Assembly: GCA_026004195.1 (NCBI GenBank)
Contig: BPIQ01000001.1
Location: 717,871-781,870 of the forward strand
Length of the DNA stretch: 64,000 bases
Reading direction: 5' to 3'
Source: Candidatus Binatia bacterium
Lineage (GTDB): Bacteria; Desulfobacterota; Binatia; HRBIN30; BPIQ01
This document shows positions 24,130 to 35,778 of the stretch, piece by piece. Position numbers and translations under genes: made by a program. The stretch's first letter is position 1; each line of letters opens with the position of its first letter. Under the pieces are notes generated by a model. It was not told the DNA's origin. It searched no databases and was given only the letters and a program-made list of their open reading frames with translations.

Positions 24130-24836
24130 AGCGGCTCGCCGCGACCTTCACCCTCCTGGGTTGCGCCGTGCTCTTCGCCGGTTGCGGGGACGACGGCGGG
24201 GTCGGCGGAACGGGGCTCTCTCCGGCCGTCGTTCGTGGCAACGTCGCTGCCGAAGTCGAGCCGAACGAGGCTGCCAGAGAAGCCGAGCCTCTGTCGGGCA
24301 TCCTCGTGCGCGTGGAAGGGCGAGAGGAAATCCGGGACGTGACCGACCGAGCGGGACGCTTCCGGCTCGAAGGTGAGTTTCCTCAACCCACCGCCGTACT
24401 CGAGTTCCGCGAACCCAACGGGTTCCTGAGTCGTCTCGAGGTCGTCGTGCCGGCCGGGGGAGAGGTGGAACTCACGAACGTCCGGCTACGGGTCCCGGAC
24501 CCGCTGGCCGGAATGAAGGCCGAGCCGGAATCCGTCCTCGTGGACTTCGAGGGGTTCGTCGAAGACACCGAGCCGTGCGAAGACGGCCACGCCACGATCC
24601 TCGTCGGGCATCCGGCGGTGGACTTTCCGGTCGAGGTGACTCCGGAAACGATCCTCACCGACGAGCGCACGGGAATGCCTCTGGGCTGCGAAGCCCTTTC
24701 GACCGGACTCAACGTGAGGGTTCGCGGCGCGCTCGACCGCACCGGAACGGTCCACGCCGAGCGCGTGCGGGTCCTTCGTAGAACGGAGCGCCCGCGTCTT
24801 TTCCGCGGCGCCCCGCCGGATCAGGCGGACGGCTGA
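24126..24836 (+). CDS. Lipoprotein with DUF5666-like C-terminal region
   Basis: A 236-residue protein with a lipobox near residue 20 (LFAGC) followed by the DDGGVGGTG linker typical of lipoproteins in this group. The first half (residues 35-120) is a carboxypeptidase-regulatory-like or prealbumin-like fold: VRGNV start, [20 protein letters not shown] and LEFREPNGF. The second half has [24 protein letters not shown] and [22 protein letters not shown], a beta-strand repeat like DUF5666. Probably outer-membrane anchored and facing the periplasm; role unknown. It converges on rplQ with a 16-base overlap of the two coding ends. Confidence 0.78.
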   Translation: MKRLAATFTLLGCAVLFAGCGDDGGVGGTGLSPAVVRGNVAAEVEPNEAAREAEPLSGILVRVEGREEIRDVTDRAGRFRLEGEFPQPTAVLEFREPNGFLSRLEVVVPAGGEVELTNVRLRVPDPLAGMKAEPESVLVDFEGFVEDTEPCEDGHATILVGHPAVDFPVEVTPETILTDERTGMPLGCEALSTGLNVRVRGALDRTGTVHAERVRVLRRTERPRLFRGAPPDQADG

Positions 24837-25258
24837 GCTTTCCGCTCGGCGGCCCGCTTTTTCCTCTCCCGCTTCTTTTCCGCTTCCGACCGCGCCGCTT
24901 CCCCTCTGTCCGTGAGCTCCACCAAGGAGAGCGGTGCGGCATCTCCCCGCCTGCGTCCGAGCTTGACGATGCGCGTGTAACCGCCGGGCCGGTCGCGAAA
25001 CCGAGGCCCGACTTCCTCGAAGAGCTTCCGCAGAACGGCCTTCTTCCGGATGATCCTCGCGGCCCGGCGCCGGGCGTGAAGAGACCCCCTCTTGGCCAGG
25101 GTCACGAGCCGGTCGGCCCACCGCCGGAGCTCTTTCGCCTTCGCGTCCGTCGTACGGACCACCTCGTGCTCGAAAAGCGAGGTGACCATGTTGCGGAACA
25201 TCGCCTTCCGGTGGGCACCCGTCCGACCGAGCCGGCGACCTTCTTTTCTGTGCCGCAT
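24821..25258 (-). CDS. rplQ: 50S ribosomal protein L17
   Basis: A 145-residue protein: [20 protein letters not shown] start, then [21 protein letters not shown], and the [10 protein letters not shown] signature. It carries a 30-residue Lys/Arg/Ala-rich C-terminal extension beyond the bacterial core. It is the last gene of the ribosomal cluster, 10 bases after rpoA, the usual alpha-operon order. No clear T-rich terminator is visible; its end overlaps the convergent lipoprotein gene. Confidence 0.96.
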   Translation of the reverse strand: MRHRKEGRRLGRTGAHRKAMFRNMVTSLFEHEVVRTTDAKAKELRRWADRLVTLAKRGSLHARRRAARIIRKKAVLRKLFEEVGPRFRDRPGGYTRIVKLGRRRGDAAPLSLVELTDRGEAARSEAEKKRERKKRAAERKAQPSA

Positions 25259-25268
25259 CGCTCGCCCC

Positions 25269-26291
25269 TCACAGATCGTCTCGCTGGCGGGCCCACCTCT
25301 GGTCGAGCTCTTCTCGCGACGGGAAGTTCTCGAGCTTCATCCCGAAATCGAGCCCCATCTCCCGCAGGATCTCCTTGATCTCGTTCAGGGATTTCCGGCC
25401 GAAGTTCTTCGTCTTGAGCATCTCGGCCTCGGTTTTCTGCACCAGCTCGCCGATGTACTTGATGTCCGCATTCTGCAGGCAGTTCGCCGCCCGGACGGAA
25501 AGCTCGAGCTCGGCGACCGGCCGGAAGAGATTCTCGTTGAGGGTGGGCTTCTGCTCCTCGGGAACCGAAACCGGCTCCGGCTCCTCCTCGAAGTTGATGA
25601 AAATCGAAAGCTGGTCCTGGAGGATGCGCGCTGCGTAAGCGACGGCGTCCTCCGGTCGCACGCTGCCGTCCGTCCAAACCTCGAGAGTCAGACGGTCGTA
25701 GTCGGTCCGCTGTCCGACTCGGGCGTTCGTCACGGTGTAGTTCACCTTGCGGATCGGTGAGAACACGGCGTCGATCGGGATCGTGCCGATGGGTGCCCCC
25801 TCGTCCTTGTTCCGTTCCGCCGGGACGTACCCCCTCCCGACTTTGATCGTGAGCTCGGCCCGGAGCGACGCGTCCTTCGCGAGCGTCGCGATGTGTTGCT
25901 CGGGGTTCAGGATCTCGACGGAAGGGCTCACCTGGATGTCCCCCGCCTTCACCTCGCATTCTCCCTTCGCGTCGATCCTCCCGACTTCCTGCAGCCCCTC
26001 GTGGAGCCGCAGTCGCACCTCCTTCAGGTTGAGAACGATGTCGGTGACGTCCTCGCGCACGCCGGGGATCGTGGAAAACTCGTGCAGCACCCCCTCGAAG
26101 CGCACCGCCGTGATGGCCGCGCCTTGGAGGGAGGACAGGAGGATCCTGCGCAGAGAGTTCCCGATCGTGATCCCGAAACCTCGCTCGAACGGTTCTCCTA
26201 CGAACTTGCCGTACGTCCGGCTCGCCGTTCGCTGGTCGAGTTCGAGCCGTGCCGGCTTGATGAGATCTCGCCAATTCCTCTGTGGTTGCAT
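25269..26291 (-). CDS. rpoA: RNA polymerase alpha subunit
   Basis: A 340-residue protein. The ATG at 26291 has GGGAGG 9 bases upstream; a longer frame to 26357 lacks support. The N-terminal dimerisation domain shows [20 protein letters not shown] and [22 protein letters not shown]. The C-terminal domain (about 260-325) has [23 protein letters not shown] and [13 protein letters not shown], the helix-hairpin-helix that contacts UP elements and activators. It lies between rpsD and rplQ, the normal order. Confidence 0.97.
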   Translation of the reverse strand: MQPQRNWRDLIKPARLELDQRTASRTYGKFVGEPFERGFGITIGNSLRRILLSSLQGAAITAVRFEGVLHEFSTIPGVREDVTDIVLNLKEVRLRLHEGLQEVGRIDAKGECEVKAGDIQVSPSVEILNPEQHIATLAKDASLRAELTIKVGRGYVPAERNKDEGAPIGTIPIDAVFSPIRKVNYTVTNARVGQRTDYDRLTLEVWTDGSVRPEDAVAYAARILQDQLSIFINFEEEPEPVSVPEEQKPTLNENLFRPVAELELSVRAANCLQNADIKYIGELVQKTEAEMLKTKNFGRKSLNEIKEILREMGLDFGMKLENFPSREELDQRWARQRDDL

Positions 26292-26334
26292 GTTCCAGAA
26301 CCTCCCGGGGCTGTTCCCGCGCTTCCGCTCGACC

Positions 26335-26961
26335 TCACTTCGAGTAGAGCTCGACAACGAGCCGTTCGTTGACGGGCTCCGTGAGATCCGCCCGCGTGGG
26401 AAGGTGCTTGAGACGGGCCGAAAACGCTTCCCGTTGCACCTCGATCCAGTCGGGGATCCCCCGCCGCTCGGCCTGCGCCATCGCGTCCTGGATCCTGGCG
26501 ATGGTGCGGGACTTCTCTCGAACCGAGACGACGTCGCCCGGCTCGAGAAGATAGGACGGGATGTCCACCTTCCGTCCGTTCACCAGGAAGTGCCCGTGCC
26601 GCACGAGCTGCCTCGCTTCCGCCCTGGAGGTGGCGAATCCCATCCGGTACACCATGTTGTCGAGCCGCCGCTCGAGGAGCACGAGCAGGTTTTCCCCCGT
26701 CACGCCCCGCAAACGTTCGGCTTCGCGGAAGTACCGCCGGAACTGCCGCTCGAGCACGCCGTAGATACGCTTGATTTTTTGTTTCTCGCGGAGCTGGAGC
26801 GCGTACTCCGAGAACTTGGTCCGCCTCTGCCCGTGGACACCGGGCGGGTAGTTCCTCCGTTCGATCGCGCACTTGTCCGTGAAGCAGCGATCCCCTTTCA
26901 GAAAGAGCTTCAATCCCTCGCGCCGGCAAAGCCGGCAAACCGATCCCCGATACCGTGCCAC
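26335..26961 (-). CDS. rpsD: 30S ribosomal protein S4 (zinc-type)
   Basis: A 208-residue protein. The N-terminus has four cysteines (CRLC and later CFTDKC) forming the zinc-binding variant of S4. The S4 RNA-binding domain follows: [33 protein letters not shown]4 nucleates 30S assembly and in many bacteria represses its own operon. It stands 23 bases after rpsK and 43 before rpoA. Confidence 0.97.
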   Translation of the reverse strand: MARYRGSVCRLCRREGLKLFLKGDRCFTDKCAIERRNYPPGVHGQRRTKFSEYALQLREKQKIKRIYGVLERQFRRYFREAERLRGVTGENLLVLLERRLDNMVYRMGFATSRAEARQLVRHGHFLVNGRKVDIPSYLLEPGDVVSVREKSRTIARIQDAMAQAERRGIPDWIEVQREAFSARLKHLPTRADLTEPVNERLVVELYSK

Positions 26962-26984
26962 GAGTGGACCTCCCTACGAAACCG

Positions 26985-27419
26985 TCAGACTCTCCGTCTC
27001 TTGGGTGGACGACACCCGTTGTGCGGAATCGGAGTGACGTCCTTGATCAAGGTGATCGTGAGGCCCGACACCTGCAGCGAGCGCAGGGCCGACTCCCGAC
27101 CGGCTCCCGGTCCCTTCACGTGCACCTCCACCGTGCGAACCCCCTGGTCCATGGCTTTTTTCGTCGCCTCCTCGGCCGCCAGCTGGGCCGCGAACGGCGT
27201 CCCCTTCCGCGAGCCCTTGAATCCTACCGAACCCGCACTCGCCCAGGCGATCACGTTCCCGGCCTTGTCGGTCACGCTCACGATGGTGTTGTTGAAGGTC
27301 GAGTGGATGTGGACGATGCCCTCGGGCACGAACCGCTTCCCTCGCTTTCGACGACCGGCCGAAGAGGCCCTGGCCTCCCCGCCCTGTTCCTTCGGCTCTT
27401 TCGTTTCGTTCTTCGCCAT
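26985..27419 (-). CDS. rpsK: 30S ribosomal protein S11
   Basis: A 144-residue protein; after a Lys/Glu-rich leader (1-30) it has [26 protein letters not shown] and the C-terminal [19 protein letters not shown]11 sits on the platform near the decoding centre. It is 24 bases downstream of rpsM in the alpha gene set. Confidence 0.97.
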   Translation of the reverse strand: MAKNETKEPKEQGGEARASSAGRRKRGKRFVPEGIVHIHSTFNNTIVSVTDKAGNVIAWASAGSVGFKGSRKGTPFAAQLAAEEATKKAMDQGVRTVEVHVKGPGAGRESALRSLQVSGLTITLIKDVTPIPHNGCRPPKRRRV

Positions 27420-27443
27420 CGGATGCCTCGAGCGCCAGCCGGC

Positions 27444-27827
27444 TCAACCCTTGGCCGGCGGAGCTTTCTTGCCCGCCACCGTCTTCCGCGGACCTTTCCG
27501 CGTCCGCGCGTTCGTGTGGGTGCGTTGCCCTCTCACGGGGAGGTTCCTCCTGTGGCGCAACCCACGGTAGGAGCCCAGGTCCATGTACCGCTTGATGTTC
27601 GTCGCGACCTCGCGCCGCAAGTCGCCCTCGACCTTGTACTCCCGGTCGATGATCTCGCGGATCCGGACCAGCTCCTCGTCGGTCACGTCGTCGGATTTCT
27701 TGTCGCGGTCGACCCCGGCGGCAAGCAGGATGCGGTTCGCCGAAGTTCGGCCGATGCCGTGGATGTACGTGAGCGCGATCTCCATCCTCTTGTTCCGCGG
27801 AAGCTCGACGCCAGCGATTCGTGCCAT
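27444..27827 (-). CDS. rpsM: 30S ribosomal protein S13
   Basis: A 127-residue protein from the ATG at 27827, giving the usual [20 protein letters not shown] start. A longer frame to 27911 overlaps rpmJ and is rejected. It keeps [32 protein letters not shown] and the basic tail. It contacts the P-site tRNA and S19. It lies 8 bases after rpmJ. Confidence 0.97.
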   Translation of the reverse strand: MARIAGVELPRNKRMEIALTYIHGIGRTSANRILLAAGVDRDKKSDDVTDEELVRIREIIDREYKVEGDLRREVATNIKRYMDLGSYRGLRHRRNLPVRGQRTHTNARTRKGPRKTVAGKKAPPAKG

Positions 27828-27835
27828 GGCGACCT

Positions 27836-27949
27836 CTACCCCTGCCGCTGTTTGTGGCGCGGGTTTTCGCACACGACGCGAACGACGCCGCGCCGCCGCA
27901 CGATCTTGCACTTGCGGCAGAGCCGCTTCACGGACGCTCGAACTTTCAT
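27836..27949 (-). CDS. rpmJ: 50S ribosomal protein L36
   Basis: A 37-residue protein: start [17 protein letters not shown], then [13 protein letters not shown]. The three cysteines and one histidine form the zinc-ribbon (C+ form) of L36. It lies 2 bases after infA and 8 before rpsM, its classical position. Confidence 0.95.
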   Translation of the reverse strand: MKVRASVKRLCRKCKIVRRRGVVRVVCENPRHKQRQG

Positions 27950-27951
27950 CG

Positions 27952-28170
27952 TCACTTGCTCCTGTAGGTGATCCGCCCCCGGGTCAAGTCGTAGGGCGAA
28001 AGTTCCACCGTCACCCGGTCACCGGGCAGGATCTTAATATAGTGCATCCGCATTTTGCCGGAAATATGGGCCAGGACCTTGTGTCCGTTGTCGAGCTCGA
28101 CGCGGAACATCGCGTTCGGAAGGGGCTCGAGGACCTTACCCGTTACCTCGATCGCATCGGCTTTCGGCAT
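27952..28170 (-). CDS. infA: Translation initiation factor IF-1
   Basis: A 72-residue protein, an OB-fold of the S1 type: [39 protein letters not shown] and the final RGRITYR. It binds the 30S A site during initiation. It is 6 bases after map and 2 before rpmJ. Confidence 0.97.
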   Translation of the reverse strand: MPKADAIEVTGKVLEPLPNAMFRVELDNGHKVLAHISGKMRMHYIKILPGDRVTVELSPYDLTRGRITYRSK

Positions 28171-28176
28171 GGCACC

Positions 28177-28938
28177 TCAACACACACTCAGGATGTAGGG
28201 TCCGTTCTCGGTGATGGCCACGGAGTGCTCGAAATGGGCGGAGCGGCGGCCGTCCGCCGTCAGCGCCGTCCAGCCGTCCGCCGCGAGGCGCACGGCCGGA
28301 CCGCCGGCGTTCACCATGGGCTCGATGGCGAGAACCATCCCGGGACGCAGCCGTAATCCCCGGTGCCTCTGTCCGAAATTGGGCACCTGGGGATCCTCGT
28401 GCAACCGCGTGCCGATTCCGTGCCCGACGAAATCGCGAACGACCGAAAAGCCTTCCCCCTCCGCCGTCTCCTGCACCGCCGCCGAAATATCCCCGATTCG
28501 ATTCCCCGCCTTCGCTTGCTCGATGGCGAGCCGCAGAGCCCGACTGGCCACCTCCAGAAGCCGGCGGCTCTCTTCGTCGACGCGTCCGACCGGGACGGTG
28601 ATGGCGGCGTCACCGTAGTACCCCTCGTAGCAAACCCCGAAGTCGAGGCCCACGAGATCTCCTTCCCGCAGGACCCGAGACGGGGAAGGAATTCCGTGGA
28701 CCACCTCGTCGTTCACGGAAACGCAGAGGCTCCTCGGGAAAACCCTGCCCGCGACCTCGTACCCCTTGAAGGCCGGCCGAGCCTTGCGGCGTAGCGCCCC
28801 GAGCTCGGCGATTTCGTCGAGTTCGGCGGTCGTCACACCCGGGCGGACGTGCTCGCGCAGCTCTTCCAGAACCTCGGCGACGATCGCCCCCGCCCGCCTC
28901 ATGGTTTCGATTTCTTCCCGTGACTTCAAGACGACCAT
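28177..28938 (-). CDS. map: Methionine aminopeptidase, type I
   Basis: A 253-residue protein. The metal ligands are visible in order: Asp in GLDFGVCYEGYYGDAA, His in DFVGHGIGTRLHEDP, Glu in LAIEPMVN and Glu in FEHSVAITENG. It removes the initiator methionine from nascent proteins. It has no N-terminal zinc-finger extension. It is 10 bases after adk in the secY-adk-map-infA order. Confidence 0.96.
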   Translation of the reverse strand: MVVLKSREEIETMRRAGAIVAEVLEELREHVRPGVTTAELDEIAELGALRRKARPAFKGYEVAGRVFPRSLCVSVNDEVVHGIPSPSRVLREGDLVGLDFGVCYEGYYGDAAITVPVGRVDEESRRLLEVASRALRLAIEQAKAGNRIGDISAAVQETAEGEGFSVVRDFVGHGIGTRLHEDPQVPNFGQRHRGLRLRPGMVLAIEPMVNAGGPAVRLAADGWTALTADGRRSAHFEHSVAITENGPYILSVC

Positions 28939-28948
28939 CGCTTCCCGA

Positions 28949-29616
28949 TCAGGCGTCCGTTCCCACGGCCACCCCGAGAATGTCCAGGATCGAACGGAAG
29001 ACCTCGTCCGGCGCCTTTCGCCCGTCCACGCTCCTCAGAAGGCCCCGCCGCCGGTAGAACTCCAGGACCGGGCTCGTCTCTTTCTCGAAAACCTCGAGGC
29101 GGGCCCTCACGGTTTCTTCCCGGTCGTCCTCCCTCTGGTAGAGCGCCCCGCCGCAGCGGTCGCAAACGCCCGGAGTGCGGGGAGGGGCGAAGCGGACGTG
29201 GAACACCGCTCCGCACTCGCGGCAGGTCCGTCGACCGCCGAGCCGTGTCACCAGATCCTCGGCAGGGACTTCCACGCTCACCACGTGCGTCAGGGGCCTA
29301 CCGGCCCGCTCGAGAAACTCGTCGAGCATCGCGGCCTGCGCCACGCTTCGCGGGTACCCGTCCAGCACGAACCCGTCGGGACTCGAAGAGATCCGTTCCT
29401 CGACGAGCCGGGCCACGAGTCGGTCGGGAACGAGCCGGCCGCGGTCCATGTACGCCTTGGCCTCCGCCCCGAGGGGCGTATTCCGCCTCACCGCCTCCCG
29501 CAACAAATCTCCGGTGGAGAGATGTTCGAGCCCGGTACGTTCCCTCAGCATCTTGGCCTGCGTCCCCTTGCCAGCTCCAGGGGGGCCTACCAGGACCATA
29601 CGCACGTTTTCGACCT

Positions 29617-29620
<4 letters not shown>
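28949..29620 (-). CDS. adk: Adenylate kinase (zinc-LID form)
   Basis: A 223-residue protein from a GTG at 29620 that overlaps the secY stop as GTGA. The P-loop is GPPGAGKGTQA; AMP-binding residues lie in STGDLLREAV and LDGYPRSVAQA. The LID domain has four cysteines (CREC and CDRC) that form the zinc-binding variant. It interconverts ATP and AMP with two ADP. An ATG 7 codons further in is possible but would leave a very short start. Confidence 0.95.
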
Positions 29621-30919
<1,299 letters not shown>

Positions 30920-30927
<8 letters not shown>

Positions 30928-31378
30928 CGGCGATCTCCTCGACCCGTCCGCCGGCTCCCTCGATGCGCTCGCGGGCTCGGGCACTGAACCGGTGGGCACG
31001 GACCGTCAGGGGTTTCGAGAGGGTTCCTTCGCCCAGGATCTTGACGGGAAGCTTCTTCCGGACGAGACCCCGGTCACGAAGCGAGTCGGGATCCACCGTT
31101 TCCCCGGCCCCGTACTTCCGCTCGAGGTCCCGGAGGTTCACGACGGCGTAGTCGCGTCCTCCGGGATTGCGGAAGCCGCGCTTGGGAAGCCGCAGCTGGA
31201 GCGGCATTTGCCCGCCTTCGTACCCCGGCCTCGTCGAGCCGCCGCTGCGGGAGAGCCTCCCCTTGTGGCCACGACCCGCGGTCTTCCCGTGGCCCGACCC
31301 CGGTCCTCTCCCCACCCGTTTGCGGTTGCGTACCGCGCCCGGAGCGGGTTCGAGCGAATCGAGTCCGATCTTTTTCAC
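30920..31378 (-). CDS. rplO: 50S ribosomal protein L15
   Basis: A 152-residue protein: an N-terminal Gly/Arg-rich extension ([20 protein letters not shown]), then [16 protein letters not shown], and a globular C-terminus. It overlaps rpmD by 4 bases and secY by 8. A late 50S assembly protein. Confidence 0.97.
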
Positions 31379-31566
31379 GCCCCTCCCTCCACTCGAACCA
31401 GGTGGTGAACCGCCCGGATCATCCCCCTCGTAGGCCCGTCGTCCCGCCGCTCGACGACCTTCCCGACCCGGGTGAGCCCGAGGCCCCTCAGCGTGGCACG
31501 GACTCGCTCGGGTTCGCCGATCGGGCTTCGAACGAGCCGGATGCGGAGCTTTCCCCCCGTCGTCAC
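31375..31566 (-). CDS. rpmD: 50S ribosomal protein L30
   Basis: A 63-residue protein from a GTG at 31566, GAGGAG 8 bases upstream, overlapping the rpsE stop (GTGA). The ferredoxin-like core has [23 protein letters not shown] and [16 protein letters not shown]. Size is normal. It lies between rpsE and rplO as usual. Confidence 0.95.
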   Translation of the reverse strand: MTTGGKLRIRLVRSPIGEPERVRATLRGLGLTRVGKVVERRDDGPTRGMIRAVHHLVRVEGGA

Positions 31567-32084
31567 CCCAGAATCTCCTCGAGGCTCTTCCCGCGCGCAG
31601 CCGCGATTTCCTCGGGCGAGCGAAGCTGCCTCAGGGCGTCGAAGGTAGCGTGGATCACGTTGTGCGGATTGGTCGTTCCGATGCACTTCGTGAGCACGTT
31701 CTGCACGCCCGCCAGCTCCACCACGGCCCGCACCGTGCCACCCGCGATCACGCCCGTGCCGGGACTGGCCGGCTTGAGCAGAACCTTCCCGGCGCCGAAC
31801 TCGCCCACGACCTCGTAGGGAATCGTGCCGTCGATAATCGGGACCCGGACGAGCGACTTTTTCGCCCGCTCGATCCCCTTGCGAATCGCCTCGGGTACCT
31901 CGCGGGCTTTTCCGAGAGCGGCTCCGACGTGCCCGTTCCCGTCTCCGACCACCACGAGCGCGCTGAAGCTGAACCGTCGCCCTCCCTTGACGACCTTGGC
32001 CACGCGATTGATATGCACGACCTTTTCCTTGAACTCCACGCCCGACGTGTCGAGTCGCTCGCCCCTCGGATTCGGGTATGCCAT
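31563..32084 (-). CDS. rpsE: 30S ribosomal protein S5
   Basis: A 173-residue protein. The double-stranded RNA-binding domain has [22 protein letters not shown] (the beta-turn region tied to fidelity), then [13 protein letters not shown], with the C-terminal domain at [13 protein letters not shown]. It helps mRNA entry and proofreading. It begins 16 bases after rplR. Confidence 0.97.
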   Translation of the reverse strand: MAYPNPRGERLDTSGVEFKEKVVHINRVAKVVKGGRRFSFSALVVVGDGNGHVGAALGKAREVPEAIRKGIERAKKSLVRVPIIDGTIPYEVVGEFGAGKVLLKPASPGTGVIAGGTVRAVVELAGVQNVLTKCIGTTNPHNVIHATFDALRQLRSPEEIAAARGKSLEEILG

Positions 32085-32100
32085 CTTCGCCCTTCCCCGG

Positions 32101-32463
32101 TCAGAATTTCAGCCCCGCTTCGCGCGCGGCATCGGCGAGCGCTTGGACTCGCCCGTGGTAGCGGAAACCGTTCCTGTCGAACACGACTTTCTCGATTCCT
32201 TTCTCGAGGCAGCGCTTGGCCACGAGCGCCCCGACCTTGGCCGCCGTCTCCCGTGTGAGCCCCCGAATTTCGCCCCGAAGTTCGGGCGAGAGACTCGACG
32301 CCGCCGCCAGAGTGACCCCGCGCTCGTCGGAAATCACCTGGGCGTAGATGTGTCGATTGCTTCGAAACACGCAGAGGCGGGGGCGCTCGTCCGTTCCGCG
32401 GATGCGCTTGCGAACCCTTCTCTGACGCCGTCGCCTCGCTTCTTGCCGGTCTTTCGAGATCAT
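32101..32463 (-). CDS. rplR: 50S ribosomal protein L18
   Basis: A 120-residue protein with a basic start ([15 protein letters not shown]), then [18 protein letters not shown] and the C-terminal [24 protein letters not shown], the conserved 5S rRNA-binding part. It lies 19 bases after rplF. Confidence 0.97.
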   Translation of the reverse strand: MISKDRQEARRRRQRRVRKRIRGTDERPRLCVFRSNRHIYAQVISDERGVTLAAASSLSPELRGEIRGLTRETAAKVGALVAKRCLEKGIEKVVFDRNGFRYHGRVQALADAAREAGLKF

Positions 32464-32482
32464 GGCTCGTTCTACCGTCGTC

Positions 32483-33031
32483 TCACGAACCGCCGCCCAC
32501 GGCCGCTTTACCGGCCTTCCGACGGACGGCCTCGTCCTTGTAGCGGATGCCCTTGCCCTTGTAGGGCTCCGGGGGCCTGAGCCTCCGGATCTCCGCCGCG
32601 GTCTGGCCGAGCAGTTGCTTGTCGGCCGACTCCAGCGTGATCACGACCTGCCGGTCGACCGAAGCCTGCACGCCCTGGGGAAGCTGGTAGACCACGGGGT
32701 GCGAGTACCCGAGCGAGAGGTGGAGGGCTTGGCCTCGCAATTCGGCACGATAGCCGACCCCCACGATCTCCAGGACACGGGTGAACCCCCGGGACACTCC
32801 CGTGACCATGTTGGCGAGAAGTTGCCGGAAGAGGCCGTGGAGCGCCCGCGCCTGCCGGGTCTCCTGGAGCCGGCGGACGACCAAGGCACCGTTTTCGAGC
32901 TCCGCCGATACCTCGGGTCGGAGTTCGAGCGAGAGAGTCCCCTTGGGGCCGGTCGTCCGTACTCGTCTCCCTTCGATTTCCACGCGGACACCTTCGGGCA
33001 GGGGAATCGGTTTTTTTCCGATGCGTGACAT
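32483..33031 (-). CDS. rplF: 50S ribosomal protein L6
   Basis: A 182-residue protein from the ATG at 33031 (TGATG overlap with the rpsH stop), giving [15 protein letters not shown]. Two L6 domains are present, and the C-terminal signature [15 protein letters not shown] is intact. It is near the factor-binding base of the stalk. Confidence 0.97.
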   Translation of the reverse strand: MSRIGKKPIPLPEGVRVEIEGRRVRTTGPKGTLSLELRPEVSAELENGALVVRRLQETRQARALHGLFRQLLANMVTGVSRGFTRVLEIVGVGYRAELRGQALHLSLGYSHPVVYQLPQGVQASVDRQVVITLESADKQLLGQTAAEIRRLRPPEPYKGKGIRYKDEAVRRKAGKAAVGGGS

Positions 33032-33429
33032 CACCAAACCGCGCAGAGGATTTCGCCTCCCACGTTCCTGCGGCGAGCCTCGCGATCGACGAGAACGCCG
33101 GCGGGAGTCGACACGATGGAAATGCCGAGACCTCCGCGGACCTTCGGGATCTCCTTGGCCCCGCGATAGACCCTGAGGCTCGGCTTGCTCACGCGTTTCA
33201 GGTCCGTGATGACCGGGCGCCGCTGGGCATCGTACTTGAGCCGGATCCTGAGATTCCGGTAGCTCCCCGCGGGAACGACCTCGTAGCCGGCGAGAAAGCC
33301 TTCTTCGGTCATGATCCGCACGATTTCTTCCTTCAAGCGCGACCAGGGAGCGTCCACTTCTTCTTTCCGGGCCCTCGTCGCGTTCCGGATTCGCGTGAGC
33401 AAATCGGCGATGGGATCCGTCATACCCAT
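33031..33429 (-). CDS. rpsH: 30S ribosomal protein S8
   Basis: A 132-residue protein starting MGMTDPIADLLTRIRNA; the alternative ATG two codons later is equally possible. The C-terminus has KVRGGLGISIVSTPAGVLVDREA, the conserved RNA-binding motif. S8 binds helix 21 of 16S rRNA and represses the spc operon in E. coli. A longer upstream frame overlaps rpsN and is rejected. Confidence 0.96.
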   Translation of the reverse strand: MGMTDPIADLLTRIRNATRARKEEVDAPWSRLKEEIVRIMTEEGFLAGYEVVPAGSYRNLRIRLKYDAQRRPVITDLKRVSKPSLRVYRGAKEIPKVRGGLGISIVSTPAGVLVDREARRRNVGGEILCAVW

Positions 33430-33439
33430 GGTCGTTTCC

Positions 33440-33625
33440 CTACCAGCTCGCCTTGACCATCCCGGGAATCTGCCCTCGCAAGGCCAGCTCCCGTAGACAG
33501 ATACGGCACAGACGAAAGCGACGGTAGTAACCCCGGGCACGACCGCACCGCTCGCACCGATTTCGGTGGCGCACCCGGAATTTGGGTTTCTTTTTCGCCT
33601 TCACGCGCAGGCAGGTTCTCGCCAT
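33440..33625 (-). CDS. rpsN: 30S ribosomal protein S14, type Z
   Basis: A 61-residue protein: the short zinc-binding form, with CERC and CRIC pairs (pattern C-x2-C-x12-C-x2-C) and the terminal [11 protein letters not shown]. The long, zinc-free S14 is absent from this operon. It lies between rplE and rpsH. Confidence 0.97.
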   Translation of the reverse strand: MARTCLRVKAKKKPKFRVRHRNRCERCGRARGYYRRFRLCRICLRELALRGQIPGMVKASW

Positions 33626-33641
33626 CGGACGTTCCTCTCCC

Positions 33642-34184
33642 TCACATCCGGAAGGGCATCCCGAAGGCCCGCAGGAGAGCCTTGGCTTCCGCGTCGCTTT
33701 TCGCCGTCGTCACGATCGAGACGGTCATCCCGTAGACCTTTTCGACTTTGTCGAGGTCGATCTCCGGAAAGATGATCTGCTCGCGGATACCGAGCGAATA
33801 GTTCCCGCGGCCGTCGAACGACCGGTCGGAAAGCCCCCGGAAATCCCGCACCCGGGGCAGCGCCACGTTGAGAAGCCGGTCGAGGAACTCGTACATGCGG
33901 TTCCCGCGCAACGTGACGGCGCAGCCGATCGGCATCCCTTCCCGGAGCTTGAAGTTCGCGATCGCCTTTCGGGCTCGCGTGACGACGGGCCTCTGTCCCG
34001 TGATCGCCGCGAGCTCCTGGACGACGCTCTCGAGAAGCTTGGCGTTCTGCGACATCTCCCCGAGCCCGACGTTCACCGTGACCTTTTCCAGGCGTGGTAC
34101 CTGGAAAGGGTTCTTGTAGCCGAGCTCCTTCATCAGGTCGGGCACGATTTCGCGCTCGTAGCGCTCTCGCAATCTGGGTTTCAT
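33642..34184 (-). CDS. rplE: 50S ribosomal protein L5
   Basis: A 180-residue protein from the ATG at 34184 ([15 protein letters not shown]). It keeps [10 protein letters not shown], the [25 protein letters not shown] segment and [20 protein letters not shown]. It binds 5S rRNA and contacts the P-site tRNA. A frame extension into rplX is rejected. Confidence 0.97.
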   Translation of the reverse strand: MKPRLRERYEREIVPDLMKELGYKNPFQVPRLEKVTVNVGLGEMSQNAKLLESVVQELAAITGQRPVVTRARKAIANFKLREGMPIGCAVTLRGNRMYEFLDRLLNVALPRVRDFRGLSDRSFDGRGNYSLGIREQIIFPEIDLDKVEKVYGMTVSIVTTAKSDAEAKALLRAFGMPFRM

Positions 34185-34191
34185 GGTCGAA

Positions 34192-34515
34192 TCAACGGTC
34201 CACCTGCTCGCCGCACCGCTTGCAGTACCGGACGCGCCGCCCGTCCTCGAGAACACGGGTACCGGTCCGGACGGGCTTGTTGCAACGGTCGCAGAGCAGG
34301 AGCACGTTCGAGACGTGGATCGGCGCTTCTTTTTCGATGATTCCCTGCGGTCCCTGCGCCCCCCTCGGGCGGGCGTGCCGCTTGACCAGGTTCAGACGTT
34401 CGATGAGCACGCGCTGCTTTTCCGGGAGGACCTTCAACACCTTGCCGGTCTTTCCCCGCTCCCGGCCGGCGATGACCATCACGGTGTCGCCTTTTCGAAT
34501 TTTCGCCAGTCCCAT
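34192..34515 (-). CDS. rplX: 50S ribosomal protein L24, with C-terminal Cys4 ribbon
   Basis: A 107-residue protein. The N-terminal KOW domain has [20 protein letters not shown]; the middle has [12 protein letters not shown]. The C-terminus adds [12 protein letters not shown] and RYCKRCGEQ, a putative zinc ribbon found in many bacteria but absent from E. coli L24. It initiates 50S assembly. Confidence 0.96.
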   Translation of the reverse strand: MGLAKIRKGDTVMVIAGRERGKTGKVLKVLPEKQRVLIERLNLVKRHARPRGAQGPQGIIEKEAPIHVSNVLLLCDRCNKPVRTGTRVLEDGRRVRYCKRCGEQVDR

Positions 34516-34519
34516 CGCT

Positions 34520-34888
34520 TCAGAGCACCTCGGGTGCGAGCGAAAGGATCTTCGTGAACTTCTTCGCCCGGAGCTCTCGGGCCACGGGACCGAAAATCCG
34601 CGTTCCGATCGGCTCTCTCTGGTTGTCGATCAGCACCGCCGAGTTCGTGTCGAAGCGAATGTAGGAGCCGTCGGGCCTCGGGACCTCTTTCGCCGTCCGC
34701 ACTACCACGGCTTTCACCACCGAGCCTTTTTTCACCTTGGAGTTGGGGACCGCTTCCTTGACCGAAACCACGATGATGTCCCCCACGGTGGCATATTTCC
34801 GCCGGGTTCCCCCCAGGACCTTGATGCAAAGGACCCGCCGAGCTCCCGAATTGTCCGCGACGTCGAGCACCGTCTCTGCCTGGATCAT
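34520..34888 (-). CDS. rplN: 50S ribosomal protein L14
   Basis: A 122-residue protein: [27 protein letters not shown], then [23 protein letters not shown] and [24 protein letters not shown]. It sits at the subunit interface. It lies 16 bases after rpsQ and 4 before rplX. Confidence 0.97.
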   Translation of the reverse strand: MIQAETVLDVADNSGARRVLCIKVLGGTRRKYATVGDIIVVSVKEAVPNSKVKKGSVVKAVVVRTAKEVPRPDGSYIRFDTNSAVLIDNQREPIGTRIFGPVARELRAKKFTKILSLAPEVL

Positions 34889-34904
34889 CCCTTCTCACCT
34901 CCGG

Positions 34905-35159
34905 CTAGGTAGCGGCGCGCTTCAGGATCGCTTGTACCCGCCAGCGCTTGTCGCGGCTGAGCGGCCTCGTTTCGACGATCTGCACTTCGTCGCCCGTCCG
35001 GCACGCGTTCGCCTCGTCGTGCGCCTTGAACTTCTTCCGGCGCCGGACGTACTTGCCGTACTTCGGGTGCCGGACCAAACGCTCCACCTGGACGACCACG
35101 GTCTTGTCCATCTTGTCGCTGACGACGACGCCCCTGCGAATTTTCGGCTTTCCCCTCAT
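34905..35159 (-). CDS. rpsQ: 30S ribosomal protein S17
   Basis: An 84-residue OB-fold protein: [33 protein letters not shown], then [18 protein letters not shown]. It overlaps the end of rpmC by 4 bases. A primary 16S binding protein. Confidence 0.97.
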   Translation of the reverse strand: MRGKPKIRRGVVVSDKMDKTVVVQVERLVRHPKYGKYVRRRKKFKAHDEANACRTGDEVQIVETRPLSRDKRWRVQAILKRAAT

Positions 35160-35362
35160 CTTCGTTCCGATCCCCGCAGCTCTCGCTCCCTCAGAATCGT
35201 CTGGATTCGGGCGATGTCCTTCCGTGTCTTCGAAAGCTTCGACGTGTCCTCGAGCTGCGCCGTGGCATGACGCAAGCGCAGCCGAAAGAGCTCCTCGCGC
35301 AGCTCCCGGAGCTTTTCGCGAAGTGCATCGTCACCGAGCTCGCGCAACTCAGCGGGCCGCAT
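35156..35362 (-). CDS. rpmC: 50S ribosomal protein L29
   Basis: A 68-residue two-helix protein: [24 protein letters not shown] and the [15 protein letters not shown] helix. It overlaps rplP by 14 bases and rpsQ by 4. It lies by the peptide exit tunnel. Confidence 0.96.
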   Translation of the reverse strand: MRPAELRELGDDALREKLRELREELFRLRLRHATAQLEDTSKLSKTRKDIARIQTILRERELRGSERR

Positions 35363-35777
35363 GCGTCCCCTCCGCGCGACTGAGGAACTGCGTGGGAATG
35401 GAAAGCTTGTGGGCGGCCAGTCGGAACGCCTCCCGGGCCGTGGCTCCGTCCACCCCTTCCATTTCGAAGAGAATGCGCCCCGGCTTCACCACCGCGACCC
35501 ACGACTCCGGGGAACCCTTCCCTTTCCCCATCCGTGTCTCGGCCGGCTTCTTCGTGAGAGGCTTGTCCGGAAAGACTCGAATCCACACCCGGCCGCCGCG
35601 CTTGATGTGTCGTGTGAGGGCCACACGGGCCGCCTCGAGTTCGCGGGCGGAAACCCACCCCCTGCCCGTGGCCTGCAACCCGTAGTCTCCGAAGGCCAGC
35701 GTACAACCGCGGTAGGCGATCCCGCGGACCCGGCCTTTCTGCATCTTGCGGTACTTGACTTTTTTCGGCGCCAGCAT
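35349..35777 (-). CDS. rplP: 50S ribosomal protein L16
   Basis: A 142-residue protein: [44 protein letters not shown] and [22 protein letters not shown]. It organises the A-site tRNA-binding region. It begins 1 base after the rpsC stop. Confidence 0.97.
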   Translation of the reverse strand: MLAPKKVKYRKMQKGRVRGIAYRGCTLAFGDYGLQATGRGWVSARELEAARVALTRHIKRGGRVWIRVFPDKPLTKKPAETRMGKGKGSPESWVAVVKPGRILFEMEGVDGATAREAFRLAAHKLSIPTQFLSRAEGTHAAR

Positions 35778-35778
35778 C

